DNA from: Cohnella fermenti
Lineage (GTDB): Bacteria; Bacillota; Bacilli; Paenibacillales; Paenibacillaceae
Assembly: GCF_004801405.1 (NCBI RefSeq)
Contig: NZ_SSOB01000017.1
Span: 62,001 to 126,000 of the forward strand
Length of the DNA stretch: 64,000 bases
Direction of reading: 5' to 3'
This document shows positions 39,773 to 47,362 of the stretch, piece after piece; the first letter of the stretch is position 1; each line of letters opens with the position of its first letter. The position numbers and the translations under genes are program-made. The notes under the pieces are model-generated. The model saw nothing but the letters and a program-made list of their open reading frames with translations. It ran no database searches and was not told the origin of the DNA.

Positions 39773-40840
39773 CTACCCTTTCCTCTGTGCGTTCCACGGC
39801 TGAAGCTTCCTGCAGGACTCCCTGACAACAAGTTCGGAACGGACCGTATACTCGAAGCGGCCGGCTTCCTCGTCCTCGATGTGAACGATGACCGCCTCGG
39901 CCAATTCCCTCATCATGACGCCGAAGTCGACCTTGATCGTCGTCAGCGGCGGCTGGAACCGGGAACTGAGCTCATGATCGTCGAAGCCGATGACCGAGAT
40001 ATCCCAGGGGACGTCGATTCCCCGCTCCCGCATCGCCCGGATCGCCCCGAACGCGACGCTGTCGTTCGCCATAATAATGGCCGTCGGCAACCGCTTGTCC
40101 GAAGCGAGGAAGCTCTTCATCGCCTCGTAGCCGTCGGATTCGTGGAAGCCTCCCGGAATGACCCAATCGCCGTTCACCGGAAGGTCCCGAAGCTTCATCG
40201 CTTCCTCGAAGCCCGCATACTTGGTCGGGCCGGAGGAACGCTTCATGTCTCCCGTGACGATGCCGATCTCCCGATGGTTCAGCGAATGCAGGAAGTCCAC
40301 CGCGAGCATCATCCCGTAATCGTTGTCGAAGTTCACGACAACCCGGTTCGGCTCCTCGCGTCCCGGAAGCCGCTGGTCGACAACGCCGACGATGTACCCC
40401 TCGGCGATCAACTCCTCGATAAGCGGCTCTTCGTTCGCCGCTCCGATGAAGATCCCGCCGTCGATGCGGCGCTGGTAGAAAATATCCTTCAACGCCCGGA
40501 CCGCCTCCTCGTCCGACGTATCGCGGATAATCGAAGTCAGGACGCAATACTCGCGCAGCGACGCGTGCTCAATCACGCTGACCAGCATCATATTGGACAG
40601 GATGTCACGGGACACCTGCTCGGGCTCGATCATGAACAGGCCGATCGTCCGCGTCCCCTTGCCCGCCAGCACTTGTGCGGACAGGTTGGGCACGTAGCGG
40701 TGCTCCCGGATGACGTTCATCACTTTCTCCCGGGTGTCCGGCGGGACGTTGGAATAGTTGTTGACCACGCGGCTGACCGTGCTTCTCGATACGCCGGCCA
40801 GCCTCGCGATCTCTGCCGAGCTAATCTCCGACTTTCTCAC
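39773..40840 (-). CDS. LacI-family transcriptional regulator
   Basis: The 355-aa product starts at GTG 40840 with an AAGGAG 11 bases upstream. The helix-turn-helix is ISSAEIARLAGVSRSTVSRV, followed by the hinge (NLSAQVLAGKGTRTIGLFM) and a periplasmic-binding-protein-like sugar domain (IIMANDSVAFGAIRAMRERG, ISVIGFDDHELSSRFQPPLT). Effector unknown. It lies directly upstream of the SDR gene, which may be its target. Confidence 0.9.
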   Translation of the reverse strand: MRKSEISSAEIARLAGVSRSTVSRVVNNYSNVPPDTREKVMNVIREHRYVPNLSAQVLAGKGTRTIGLFMIEPEQVSRDILSNMMLVSVIEHASLREYCVLTSIIRDTSDEEAVRALKDIFYQRRIDGGIFIGAANEEPLIEELIAEGYIVGVVDQRLPGREEPNRVVVNFDNDYGMMLAVDFLHSLNHREIGIVTGDMKRSSGPTKYAGFEEAMKLRDLPVNGDWVIPGGFHESDGYEAMKSFLASDKRLPTAIIMANDSVAFGAIRAMRERGIDVPWDISVIGFDDHELSSRFQPPLTTIKVDFGVMMRELAEAVIVHIEDEEAGRFEYTVRSELVVRESCRKLQPWNAQRKG

Positions 40841-41014
40841 TGCGGCGGCGACTCCTTCTCTGCGGCGTGAACGCGCGTTTATGCTACCTATCTTATCAGC
40901 GCTGCCGCCGGGCGTCAACCGTCATGCAACCGCATACAACCGATCGACGCCTTATTTTCACCGCGTTACGATTCCTTCCGCCGCCCCCGGTCGCCTCCAA
41001 GCCGCCCGCCTCTC

Positions 41015-41449
41015 TTAAGCCGAAGCCCCCTTGGAGCTCGCGCCGGACGACGAAGAAGCGACGAACTGGAACAGCAGCGCCCCCGCAGCGGCATACAGCA
41101 CAGTCTGGATAAAATTCATGAGAACAAGCCCGTGGAACGGGAACAGCGCCAGGAAGGCGTATCCCCAGAGGGCATAAGGCAAATACTTGATGCCCGCAGA
41201 GACAAGCGCCAGCCAGATGCCGCAGTAGAATCCGTAATAAGCGAGAGCGTGAAGCGGAATCGTGTTGAAGAGCAGGTCGATCGTGTCGTAGTTCTTGTAG
41301 GTGGCGGCTTCCCACATAATATCCTCAAGGAATAACACCGCAAGTCCTCCGAGCATGAGATGAACCGAGTAAGGAACGAGCAGCCGAACAATCGAGAACG
41401 ACGACAACCAGCCCTTTAATTCACGCAAGACGGCAGCGAACTGAGCCAT
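41015..41449 (-). CDS. Unknown four-helix membrane protein
   Basis: The 144-aa product has hydrophobic segments at about 18-38, 62-82, 86-105 and 108-130 and a Ser/Ala-rich tail (SSSSGASSKGASA). No motif I know. ATGGAGGAGG-like ribosome binding site upstream makes expression plausible. Isolated between the LacI gene and a DoxX gene; function cannot be assigned. Confidence 0.65.
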   Translation of the reverse strand: MAQFAAVLRELKGWLSSFSIVRLLVPYSVHLMLGGLAVLFLEDIMWEAATYKNYDTIDLLFNTIPLHALAYYGFYCGIWLALVSAGIKYLPYALWGYAFLALFPFHGLVLMNFIQTVLYAAAGALLFQFVASSSSGASSKGASA

Positions 41450-41609
41450 AGGACAATAGCCTCCTCCATCGCGATTTTGTCCCTATTATAGAAGAATTCA
41501 ACTGCCGAGGATGTCGATTGCTGACACGCGGGCAAAATAAAGAAACGGAGCGGCCCATTCGCCGTCCGTCTCTTCCCGCAATCTATTTGGAGTGTCTGCC
41601 AACTGTCCG

Positions 41610-42170
41610 TCAACCGGCTACGCCTTGAGGCCCGACCGGAGTCTGCGGCGTTTGCGGCGTCTGCCCCTTCTTATGATGGAACACGGCCGCGATTGCCTTC
41701 TTCAGGTACGGAAGCAAGTAGTAGTCGACGCCGAATCGGCCCGCGTTAGCCCCGACCGCCATAACGACAATTCCGAAGAGGATCAGCCAAGGGTTGCTCG
41801 ATACCGTGCCCGCCAGCAGGAACATGAAGTTCATTACCATTCCGAAGAACGCCGCCGCCGTCGTCAGTGCGCCGAGGATGAGGCCCAGACCGACGAGGAA
41901 TTCGCCCCAAGGAATGACGTGATCGAAGATTCCGCTGTTCGGAACCGCAAAGTGCTTAAGGAAGTATAAGTAGTTCGGATAAAGCGCGTCTTGCGTGCCG
42001 GTCTCGAGGACGGGGTTCTTCACCGCATTGCCCAGGAAGCCGGCGGCGTGGAAGCCGTCTGCCGAAGTGAGCTTGTGCCAGCCCGCATCGAGCCACTTCC
42101 AACCGAGATAGAATCGAATCAGAACCATCAGCCCAGCCGCAATCTTGTTCGTTCTTAGCCAGTTCATCAT
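41610..42170 (-). CDS. DoxX family membrane protein
   Basis: The 186-aa product has four membrane helices and DoxX/DoxD features: LIRFYLGWKWLDAGWHKL near the N-terminus, VIPWGEFLVGLGLILG and ANAGRFGVDYYLLP at the end. Related proteins work in thiosulfate or quinone redox and oxidative stress; the role here is undefined. Ends with a Pro/Gln/Thr-rich tail. GGGAGAGG precedes ATG 42170. Divergent from the nre-like operon. Confidence 0.85.
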   Translation of the reverse strand: MMNWLRTNKIAAGLMVLIRFYLGWKWLDAGWHKLTSADGFHAAGFLGNAVKNPVLETGTQDALYPNYLYFLKHFAVPNSGIFDHVIPWGEFLVGLGLILGALTTAAAFFGMVMNFMFLLAGTVSSNPWLILFGIVVMAVGANAGRFGVDYYLLPYLKKAIAAVFHHKKGQTPQTPQTPVGPQGVAG

Positions 42171-42276
42171 GGTTTAACCTCTCCCTTCTGTTTGATTCCA
42201 TCATACTCCCGGCGCAACAATTCCCCCATCGGGAGGAACGCTGAATTATCATGTCGATAATCCCTAATTTCACCGA

Positions 42277-42353
42277 GGGGGTTCCCCAGGTCCGGCCTGA
42301 GGCGAAAATAAGGGAATTCCCCGACTTACAGTCCGATTCGGAAAGCTTACAAT
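42277..42353 (+). promoter_or_regulatory. Promoter and candidate NreC sites of the nre-like operon
   Basis: TTACAG (42326-42331) and TACAAT (42348-42353), 16 bp apart, form a sigma-A promoter. Just upstream is the palindrome GGGAATTCCC (42312-42321); further up is GGGGGTTCCCC (42277-42287). Both fit GGG-N4-CCC, which I recall as the core of NreC-type sites. Confidence 0.55.
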
Positions 42354-42387
42354 TAAACTATGGCATACCGTCTGCGGGGTGAGATCA

Positions 42388-42867
42388 ATGGTACTGGCAA
42401 GGGAATCCGTCGAGAGAGAGCTGTCGGCCCTTCGCGAACTTCTCGAGGTCGACGTCGCCGCCGTCTCCTGGAAGCGGGCCCGCGACCGGCAGTGGGAGTG
42501 GTGGGCGGCCTCGGGCTGCCGGGACGAGAGGTTCCGTACTCTATCCATTAGAATGGGAAGAGGAATCGAAGGCACGGTGCCGCGCATCGGCCGCTCTCTC
42601 GTGATCGACGTGGAGCATCCGAACGGCTCCAGACAGCGGGAGGAATCGGCGCTTATGCATGTCGAGCAGTTGATGTCGGCGATCGCCTGCCCGATCCTCG
42701 TGCAGGACGTTCCGCAAGGCGTCCTTCTGGCAGGAACCCGGGAGGACAGGGTATTCTCCAGAGAGCAGCTTCAACGAACGCAGCTGGCCGCCGCGATGAT
42801 CGGACAATGGGCGGAGGATGCGCAAACTGCGCTTGCGGATGAGGTCGTCAGACCGACCGATAATTGA
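42388..42867 (+). CDS. nreA: GAF-domain protein, NreA-like
   Basis: The 159-aa product is a single GAF domain (LRELLEVDVAAVSWKRARD, GRGIEGTVPRIGRSLVI, CPILVQDVPQGVLLAG). NreA proteins bind nitrate and control the NreB kinase; synteny with an NreC/NreB pair supports the name, but the nitrate pocket was not verified. ATG 42388 is favoured over GTG 42379 because GGGGTGA is better spaced from it. First gene of a three-gene operon. Confidence 0.72.
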   Translation: MVLARESVERELSALRELLEVDVAAVSWKRARDRQWEWWAASGCRDERFRTLSIRMGRGIEGTVPRIGRSLVIDVEHPNGSRQREESALMHVEQLMSAIACPILVQDVPQGVLLAGTREDRVFSREQLQRTQLAAAMIGQWAEDAQTALADEVVRPTDN

Positions 42868-42908
42868 TATGATAGAAGCATAGCGGCAATCGTTAGGGAG
42901 GGAATGGT

Positions 42909-43565
42909 TTGATTCGAATCCTGCTTGTGGATGATCACGCCGTCGTCCGGTCCGGACTGCGGATGCTTCTGAACGCCAAGAGCGGCTTGACGGTCGTCGG
43001 AGACGCCGCGGACGGAGACGAAGCGATCCGACTGGCTGCCGAGCTGAAGCCGGACGTCGTGCTGATGGACCTCAGCATGCCTCACGGGAAGGACGGACTG
43101 AGCGCGACGGCGGAGCTGAAGAAGCTGCTTCCGGATACGAACGTGCTCGTGCTGTCGATGCACGATGACGACGAATATTTATTCCGGGCGATCCATGCCG
43201 GCGCCTCCGGCTACGTGCTCAAGAGCGCTCCGCACGAGGAGCTGCTGTCTGCGATCGAATCGGTGTCCACCGGCAGCGCCTACTTGTACCCCACCGCGAC
43301 GAAGCGCCTCATGAACGAATACATGGAACGGATCAAACGCGGCGACAACTCGGACGCTTACGAATCGTTGTCCGAACGGGAGAAGGAAGTGCTCGCCTGG
43401 ATCGCGCGGGGCTATTCCAACAAGGACATTGCCGAGAACCTGATCATCAGCGTGAAGACCGTCGAGACGCACAAGGCGCACGTCATGGAGAAGCTTGGCC
43501 TTCGCACCCGCCCGGATCTCGTCAAATACGCGCTCAAGAAGGGACTGTTGAATTTTGACTCCTAA
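42909..43565 (+). CDS. nreC: NarL/NreC-type response regulator
   Basis: The 218-aa product has a receiver domain with DDH at 7-9, phospho-acceptor Asp in VVLMDLSMPHGKDG (about residue 55) and Lys in GYVLKSAP, and a LuxR helix-turn-helix (LSEREKEVLAWIARGYSNKD, SVKTVETHKAHVMEKLGLRT). TTG start with GGGAGGG upstream. It overlaps the kinase start by 11 bp, so the pair is translated together. Confidence 0.85.
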   Translation: MIRILLVDDHAVVRSGLRMLLNAKSGLTVVGDAADGDEAIRLAAELKPDVVLMDLSMPHGKDGLSATAELKKLLPDTNVLVLSMHDDDEYLFRAIHAGASGYVLKSAPHEELLSAIESVSTGSAYLYPTATKRLMNEYMERIKRGDNSDAYESLSEREKEVLAWIARGYSNKDIAENLIISVKTVETHKAHVMEKLGLRTRPDLVKYALKKGLLNFDS

Positions 43566-44652
43566 TCCGATCGGACGCAAGGCCAGCGAGCTTCTCGCTC
43601 AACTCAGCGATCCTTCCGAGGAACTCGCGAGAGAAGACCTGAAGGAGATGTTGAAGCAGCTTACCCAGCTTAAGATTGCCTTGGACGAATCGTCCATCGT
43701 GGCGGTCACCGATCAGAAGGGCCGAATTCAATACGTGAACGACAAGTTCTGCGAGATCTCCAAGTACAGCCGCGCCGAGCTGATCGGCCGCGACCATCGG
43801 ATCGTCAACTCCGGCTATCACGGCAAGGAGTTTTTCCATGAGCTGTGGGAGACGATTCTGTCCGGGCGGGTCTGGCGAGGCGAGCTGCGCAATCGGGCGA
43901 AGGACGGTTCCCTTTACTGGGTCTATACGACGATCGTTCCCTTCCTGAACAAGGACGGGGAGCCTTACCAATTCCTCGCGATCCGCAATGAAGTGACGCC
44001 GCTCAAGAACGCGGAGGCCGAGCTGAAGCGGATGATGACGCGCGTCATGCACATTCAGGAGGAGGAGCGCAAGCGAATCTCCCGGGAGCTTCACGACGGG
44101 ATCGGGCAGAGCCTCTTCGGCCTGGCGATCCAGCTCGACCGACTGCTTGCGGAGCCCGGGCACGCGCCCGAGCTGGCAAATATCCGTCAGGACCTGTCTT
44201 CGCTTATGCAGGACGTCCGCGGACTCGCCTGGGAGCTGCGACCTTCGGTGCTCGACGATCTCGGCGTCGCCCCGGCCCTGCGCAGCTATACGGAGCTGTT
44301 CACGCAGCATTACGGCATTCAGGTGCGCTTCTCCTGCAAGCTGTCCGCCCGCTTCGACCGTCGCATCGAGACCGCGCTGTATCGGATCGTCCAGGAGGCG
44401 CTTACGAATATTGGAAAATACGCCAAGGTGCTCGAGGCCCGAGTGGAGGTGTGGGAATCCGACGGGTTCATCCATGTGTGCATCGAGGACGAGGGGGTCG
44501 GCTTCGCGCCGCTTCCGGAGCGGCAAGGCGTCGGCCTGTTCAGCATGGAGGAGAGGGCTCGCGGCGTAGGAGGCACCGCTCAAGTCGATTCCGCTCCCGG
44601 TCAAGGAACGGTTGTCACCGCCGATCTTCCGAAGAGATTGTTGACAACGTGA
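43555..44652 (+). CDS. PAS-HisKA_3 sensor kinase, NreB-like but without the Fe-S cysteines
   Basis: The 365-aa product has an N-terminal helix, a PAS domain (about 40-150, ending FLAIRNEVTPLKNAE), a HisKA_3 domain with the phospho-His in RKRISRELHDGIGQSLFG and an ATPase domain (EALTNIGKYAKV, DEGVGF, GLFSMEERARGVGG). NreB senses oxygen with a four-Cys Fe-S cluster in PAS; here the PAS carries only one Cys (FCEISKY), so the signal must be perceived differently. TTG start. No membrane segment: a cytoplasmic sensor. Confidence 0.83.
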   Translation: MTPNPIGRKASELLAQLSDPSEELAREDLKEMLKQLTQLKIALDESSIVAVTDQKGRIQYVNDKFCEISKYSRAELIGRDHRIVNSGYHGKEFFHELWETILSGRVWRGELRNRAKDGSLYWVYTTIVPFLNKDGEPYQFLAIRNEVTPLKNAEAELKRMMTRVMHIQEEERKRISRELHDGIGQSLFGLAIQLDRLLAEPGHAPELANIRQDLSSLMQDVRGLAWELRPSVLDDLGVAPALRSYTELFTQHYGIQVRFSCKLSARFDRRIETALYRIVQEALTNIGKYAKVLEARVEVWESDGFIHVCIEDEGVGFAPLPERQGVGLFSMEERARGVGGTAQVDSAPGQGTVVTADLPKRLLTT

Positions 44653-44669
44653 TCGTTTGCGAGTAAAAT
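44641..44669 (+). promoter_or_regulatory. Consensus sigma-A promoter at the end of the kinase gene
   Basis: TTGACA (44641-44646) and TAAAAT (44664-44669) with exactly 17-bp spacing. It overlaps the last codons of the kinase gene and points into a 57-codon frame that has its own ribosome binding site. Confidence 0.75.
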
Positions 44670-44719
44670 GAAATATTAGTTAAGTGTGACCCTCTGATGT
44701 TTCCTCTAAATTGGGGTGA

Positions 44720-44893
44720 ATGATTGTCCTCTCTTTGCCCCCACAACATCCTTATTACATTGGCTGCTGGAAGGAACACGGAATCTCAACTGGAGCGGTC
44801 TTCGGAACCGCAAGGACGATTGAGAGGAAGGGCTATCGTTGTTTTCGTGAAGTGATTCGGGAAAAATCGCGCGGTTGCGCTTATACTTCTTAA
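44720..44893 (+). CDS. Candidate small protein of 57 residues
   Basis: ATG 44720 to TAA 44893, behind TTGGGGTGA and 50 bases downstream of a consensus promoter. The product begins MIVLSLPPQHPYYIGCW, carries three Cys (16, 41, 52) and is basic in its second half (TARTIERKGYRCFREVIREK). No membrane segment and no family recognised. The frame ends just before the terminator of the convergent efflux gene. Support comes from promoter, ribosome site and isolation only. Confidence 0.45.
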   Translation: MIVLSLPPQHPYYIGCWKEHGISTGAVFGTARTIERKGYRCFREVIREKSRGCAYTS

Positions 44894-44900
44894 AGAGAAT

Positions 44901-44929
44901 GACCCCTGCCGGGATACCCGGCAGGGGTC
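44901..44929. terminator. Strong hairpin between the small frame and the efflux gene
   Basis: Perfect 13-bp arms (GACCCCTGCCGGG / CCCGGCAGGGGTC) with a 3-nt loop; on the minus strand followed by ATTCTCTTT. It likely serves both convergent transcripts. Confidence 0.85.
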
Positions 44930-44949
44930 GACCAATTTCATGCGGCTTA

Positions 44950-46419
44950 TCAGACCATTATATGGACTTCGCTCGACTTCGCCGCGTTCGGATCGACCTT
45001 CGGCCGGCGGAGCAGGATGCCGAGAACGCCGCCCGCGATTCCGATGAAGATCAGCAGGAAGAACGTATAGCTGAAGGCGGACGTCCATTCTTCGACGCCG
45101 GGAGCCTGCTTCTGCGACTCGACGAGCAGATCCTTCATCCGGTTGCCGGAGATCGTCGTCAAGGTGGCAACCGCCAGAGAGGAGACGACCTGCTGGAAGG
45201 CGTTCGTCAGCGAGGTGACGCGGCCGACCAGGTTCTGCGGCGCCGACTGGATCAGATGCGTATTCAGCGGCATCATGAACAGACCCATTCCCGCACCGAG
45301 CAAGGCCAGCGGGAACATAACCGCCAGGTTGCCGTCGCCGGCTTCGATCCGCGACAGGAAGAACGCCGCGATCACAACGAGAGCCATGCCGGACAGAACG
45401 AGCGGACGCGCTCCGAAGCGGTCGGACAGCTTGCCGCCGATCGGCATGAAGAGGCCGGAGGCGATCGCTTGCGGCAGCATGATCAGCCCGGTGTCGAAGG
45501 CCGAATAGCCCTTCGCCGTCTGGAGGAAGATAGGAACGAGGAAGAACGTTCCGAACAGCGCGAACTGGGATACCCACTGCACGATAATTCCCCGCGAGAA
45601 GTTGCCGGAGGCGAACACTCTCAGCTCGAGCAGCGGATTCTGCCGCCGAAGCTCGGCTACGATGAAGGCGAGCAGCGCCACGATTCCTATCGCGATGCCG
45701 ACGAGCGTCTTCGTCGACGTCCAGCTCGTTGCGCCTTCGGTAACCCCGTAAGACAGAGCCGCGAATGCCAGAGGCGCAAGCAGCATGCCGAGAATATCAA
45801 GCGAAGCGACCGACTGGCGGCTGATATTCGGCAGCGTGCGAATGCCGATCAGAACGGCGATGACGCCGATCGGCAGATTGATCAGGAAGATCCAGTTCCA
45901 GGCGGCGTAATCGACCATCCAACCCGCGAGCACGGGCCCGAGCGCCGGCGCCAGCAGAATCGGAATGCCCATCATGCCCATGACGGCTCCTACCTTCTCC
46001 GGCGGCGCCAGACGATAGATGAACGCCATCGAGATCGGCATGACGACGCCGCCCCCGAGGCCCTGCAGCACGCGGAACAGGATCAGCAGCTCGGCGGAGT
46101 TCGCCAAGGCGCAGAGCAGCGAGCCGACGGTGAACATCCCAACCGAGATAAGGAAGATTCGCTTGGCTCCGAATCGGTCCGACAGCCAACCCGCCAGCGG
46201 GATGATGGCCGCTTGCGCGAGCGCGTACCCGGTGACGGTCCATTGCACGAGCGACAAGGAGCTGCTGAATTCCTGCTGCAGCTTGGGGATGGCGACATTG
46301 ACCGCCGTCCCGTCCAGAATGACCATGAACAAGCCGACGATAATCGCGACGAGCGGTCCGAGCAAGGAACGAATCGAGCCGGACGATCCCGAACTTGCTT
46401 GATTTGCTTGAGCTGACAT
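44950..46419 (-). CDS. DHA2-family MFS drug efflux pump (EmrB/QacA type)
   Basis: The 489-aa product has 14 predicted membrane helices. Motifs: MVILDGTAVNVAIPKLQQ in helix 1 (DHA2 motif D1), GWLSDRFGAKRIF (motif A) and GPVLAGWMVDYAAWNWIFLI (motif C region). It exports lipophilic or cationic drugs with proton antiport. GAGAGGC precedes the ATG. Divergent from a TetR gene across two perfect operators, so repression by that TetR is very likely. Confidence 0.92.
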   Translation of the reverse strand: MSAQANQASSGSSGSIRSLLGPLVAIIVGLFMVILDGTAVNVAIPKLQQEFSSSLSLVQWTVTGYALAQAAIIPLAGWLSDRFGAKRIFLISVGMFTVGSLLCALANSAELLILFRVLQGLGGGVVMPISMAFIYRLAPPEKVGAVMGMMGIPILLAPALGPVLAGWMVDYAAWNWIFLINLPIGVIAVLIGIRTLPNISRQSVASLDILGMLLAPLAFAALSYGVTEGATSWTSTKTLVGIAIGIVALLAFIVAELRRQNPLLELRVFASGNFSRGIIVQWVSQFALFGTFFLVPIFLQTAKGYSAFDTGLIMLPQAIASGLFMPIGGKLSDRFGARPLVLSGMALVVIAAFFLSRIEAGDGNLAVMFPLALLGAGMGLFMMPLNTHLIQSAPQNLVGRVTSLTNAFQQVVSSLAVATLTTISGNRMKDLLVESQKQAPGVEEWTSAFSYTFFLLIFIGIAGGVLGILLRRPKVDPNAAKSSEVHIMV

Positions 46420-46551
46420 GTTTGCCTCTCCACTCTCCCAATCGGCTTGCCGGCCCCACGGACGCTTTTCTCCCCAATCTCGTTGACCGCTGCAGCGCGA
46501 TCACGTTAAAATAAGGACATTAGCATGATGGAACAGACACGCCTTCTATAT

Positions 46552-46603
46552 GCGGACAATTGTCCGCTTAACTTCGATATTAGACTAGCGGACAATTGTC
46601 CGG
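46552..46603. promoter_or_regulatory. Two palindromic TetR operators between MFS and TetR genes
   Basis: GCGGACAATTGTCCGC (46552-46567, perfect 16-bp palindrome) and GCGGACAATTGTCCGG (46588-46603), centres 36 bp apart. The TTGTCC inside the second site may act as the -35 of the regulator, with TACTGT as -10. Confidence 0.88.
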
Positions 46604-46660
46604 ATGTCAATATATTCTACTGTATTTCTTGCGAACGAATTCGCGCAGGAGGGAACCCGC

Positions 46661-47248
46661 ATGAGATGCCGCGAGCGAGCCGATGCCGCCGACAATCGCA
46701 AACTGATTCTGCAGACGGCCCGGAGCCTGTTCGACGCCTACGGGGTCAATGAGGTAAGCATGCACCAGATCGCCAAGACCGCCGGAATCGGGCAGGGCAC
46801 GTTATACCGTCGCTATGCCCACAAGGGCGAATTGTGTTCCGATCTGATGGAGGATACGAGCCATGCGCTGCAGGCGGAGATCGAGGCGACGATCGCCCGC
46901 CTTCGGGCCGACTCCGCCGAAGCTCGGCTCGGGGCCGTGCTCGATCTCTTGGTCGACTTCATCGAAGCGAAGTCGCGCCTCTTGATCCCTCTGCACAATG
47001 TGTATATGAGCGAGAAGGAGAGCAGCGCATTCTTCCGCTCGCCCTTCTATCTCTATCTGAAGGATACGATCTCGTCGCTGGTCGAGGATGCAATGCCGGC
47101 CGCAGGGAACGATTGCCCCTCGTTCCTGTCGCACACCCTCCTCTCCACCTTGAACCCGATCGCCTACCTTCAGCTCAGAGGCGACCTGGGCTTCTCCGTC
47201 GATGAGATCAAGCAGCACTACCGCAAGCTGTTCCTTCGTAGCGTATGA
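46661..47248 (+). CDS. TetR-family repressor of the MFS pump
   Basis: The 195-aa product has a TetR domain at 10-57 (LILQTARSLFDAYGVNEVSM, IAKTAGIGQGTLYRRYAHKG) and a helical effector domain. Start at ATG 46661 with GGAGGG 7 bases upstream; the open frame extends left through an operator without a ribosome site. It most likely binds the GGACAATTGTCC palindromes and controls both divergent genes. Confidence 0.9.
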   Translation: MRCRERADAADNRKLILQTARSLFDAYGVNEVSMHQIAKTAGIGQGTLYRRYAHKGELCSDLMEDTSHALQAEIEATIARLRADSAEARLGAVLDLLVDFIEAKSRLLIPLHNVYMSEKESSAFFRSPFYLYLKDTISSLVEDAMPAAGNDCPSFLSHTLLSTLNPIAYLQLRGDLGFSVDEIKQHYRKLFLRSV

Positions 47249-47316
47249 CGGCGGCGAGCCGAATATCCATCCGAAGAGGATATCCGCGGCCTCCGACGAG
47301 AGAACGCACCGCTCCG

Positions 47317-47362
47317 AATAACAACAAGGGCCGTCCCGATGGGGACGGCCCTTGTTGTTATT
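47317..47362. terminator. Bidirectional terminator with 21-bp arms
   Basis: Arms AATAACAACAAGGGCCGTCCC and its exact complement, 4-nt loop. The right arm includes the stop codon of the LTA synthase gene, so the terminator overlaps the coding end. Confidence 0.9.

Noticed and set aside
44653-44949. Riboswitch in the gap after the sensor kinase
   Set aside because: Only a small GCGGT/ACCGC hairpin is visible; no known aptamer pattern. A small coding frame explains the gap better.
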